This document shows, one piece after another, positions 7,218 through 7,419 of a stretch of 7,419 nucleotides of DNA (within the stretch, counting starts at the first letter, position 1; every line of letters begins with the position of its first letter). The notes under the pieces were generated by a model, which saw nothing but the letters and a program-made list of their open reading frames with translations, was not told the DNA's origin and did not search any database. This stretch comes from Pseudomonadota bacterium (GTDB lineage Bacteria; Pseudomonadota; Alphaproteobacteria; Rhizobiales; Beijerinckiaceae). The stretch lies in NCBI GenBank assembly GCA_023452965.1, contig JAEXUU010000704.1, forward strand, positions 1 to 7,419. Direction: 5' to 3'. The translations under genes and the position numbers were made by a program.

Positions 7218-7419
7218 ATGAGCGGAACCACGAGTCAGTTGAGTGTCGACGGCAAGACCGTCGACATGCCGGTCAAGGCTGGATCGATCGGACCTTCGGT
7301 CATCGACATCGGCAAGCTCTACGCCCAGACCGGGATGTTCACCTACGATCCCGGCTTCACCTCGACGGCGAGCTGCGAGTCGCAGATCACCTATATCGAC
7401 GGCGACGAGGGCGTTCTGC
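7218..7419 (+). CDS. gltA: Citrate synthase, N-terminal part (partial)
   Basis: The first 67 codons are present and the gene runs off the right edge (about 430 residues in the usual family). The enzyme condenses oxaloacetate and acetyl-CoA to citrate, the entry step of the TCA cycle, in the cytoplasm. The segment VIDIGKLYAQTGMFTYDPGF (28-47) followed by TSTASCESQITYIDGDEG (48-65) is nearly the same as the corresponding part of the proteobacterial, E. coli-like GltA. It has the short N-terminal beta region (SQLSVDGKTVDMPV) of that type. Catalytic His and Asp residues lie beyond the window. Start ATG 7218 is preceded by GAAAGGA at 7202-7208 with 9 bases between. The position downstream of gltX on the same strand is conserved in Alphaproteobacteria, but the 310-base gap suggests its own promoter. 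Confidence 0.95.
   Translation, partial: MSGTTSQLSVDGKTVDMPVKAGSIGPSVIDIGKLYAQTGMFTYDPGFTSTASCESQITYIDGDEGVL

Noticed and set aside
7245..7265. Perfect inverted repeat GTCGACGG-CAAGA-CCGTCGAC near the start of gltA
   Set aside because: It lies in the coding sequence and encodes VDGKTVD, a repeat-like peptide common in this part of GltA. The symmetry is explained by codons for VD occurring twice.

Overview
The window is GC-rich (clearly above 60% G+C by eye) and carries an ordinary block of conserved chromosomal genes. The order trpC–moaC–moeA, (small secreted protein), lexA, comEC, gltX, gltA is the arrangement seen in Hyphomicrobiales (Rhizobiales) and related Alphaproteobacteria. The LexA protein has a long inter-domain linker, and the lexA promoter carries the alphaproteobacterial GAAC-N7-GAAC type of SOS box. 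ComEC is the form without a metallo-beta-lactamase active site. Together these support an alphaproteobacterial, rhizobial-type genome. A Bosea-like genus is possible but cannot be fixed from this sequence.

Layout. Positions 1-1803 hold the end of a plus-strand operon: the last codons of trpC, then moaC (GTG start overlapping the trpC stop) and moeA (ATG overlapping the moaC stop). The two Mo-cofactor genes are thus translationally linked to tryptophan synthesis. A 119-residue exported four-cysteine protein (1810-2169, minus strand) ends 6 bases after moeA and faces away from lexA. The 178-base gap before lexA holds a sigma-70-like promoter with one perfect and one near-perfect SOS box in opposite orientation. 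lexA (2348-3079) and comEC (3073-5337, minus) converge and share their last 7 bases. comEC and gltX diverge from a 151-base gap containing overlapping candidate promoters. gltX (5489-6907) is followed by a 310-base non-coding stretch, containing a 12-bp hairpin and a candidate promoter just 5' of it. The first 67 codons of citrate synthase gltA run off the right edge.

How the genes relate. MoaC makes cyclic pyranopterin monophosphate early in molybdenum cofactor synthesis, and MoeA inserts molybdate at the end. LexA represses itself and the SOS regulon. ComEC would carry single-stranded DNA across the inner membrane. GltX charges tRNA with glutamate. GltA opens the TCA cycle, which supplies the glutamate precursor. 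The grouping is conserved housekeeping synteny, not a dedicated pathway. I found no mobile element, CRISPR array, RNA gene or novel system. The points most worth a second look are the head-to-head SOS boxes, the gltA leader hairpin, the zinc-site-less GluRS, the ComEC C-terminal domain with its cysteines, and the unidentified secreted protein.
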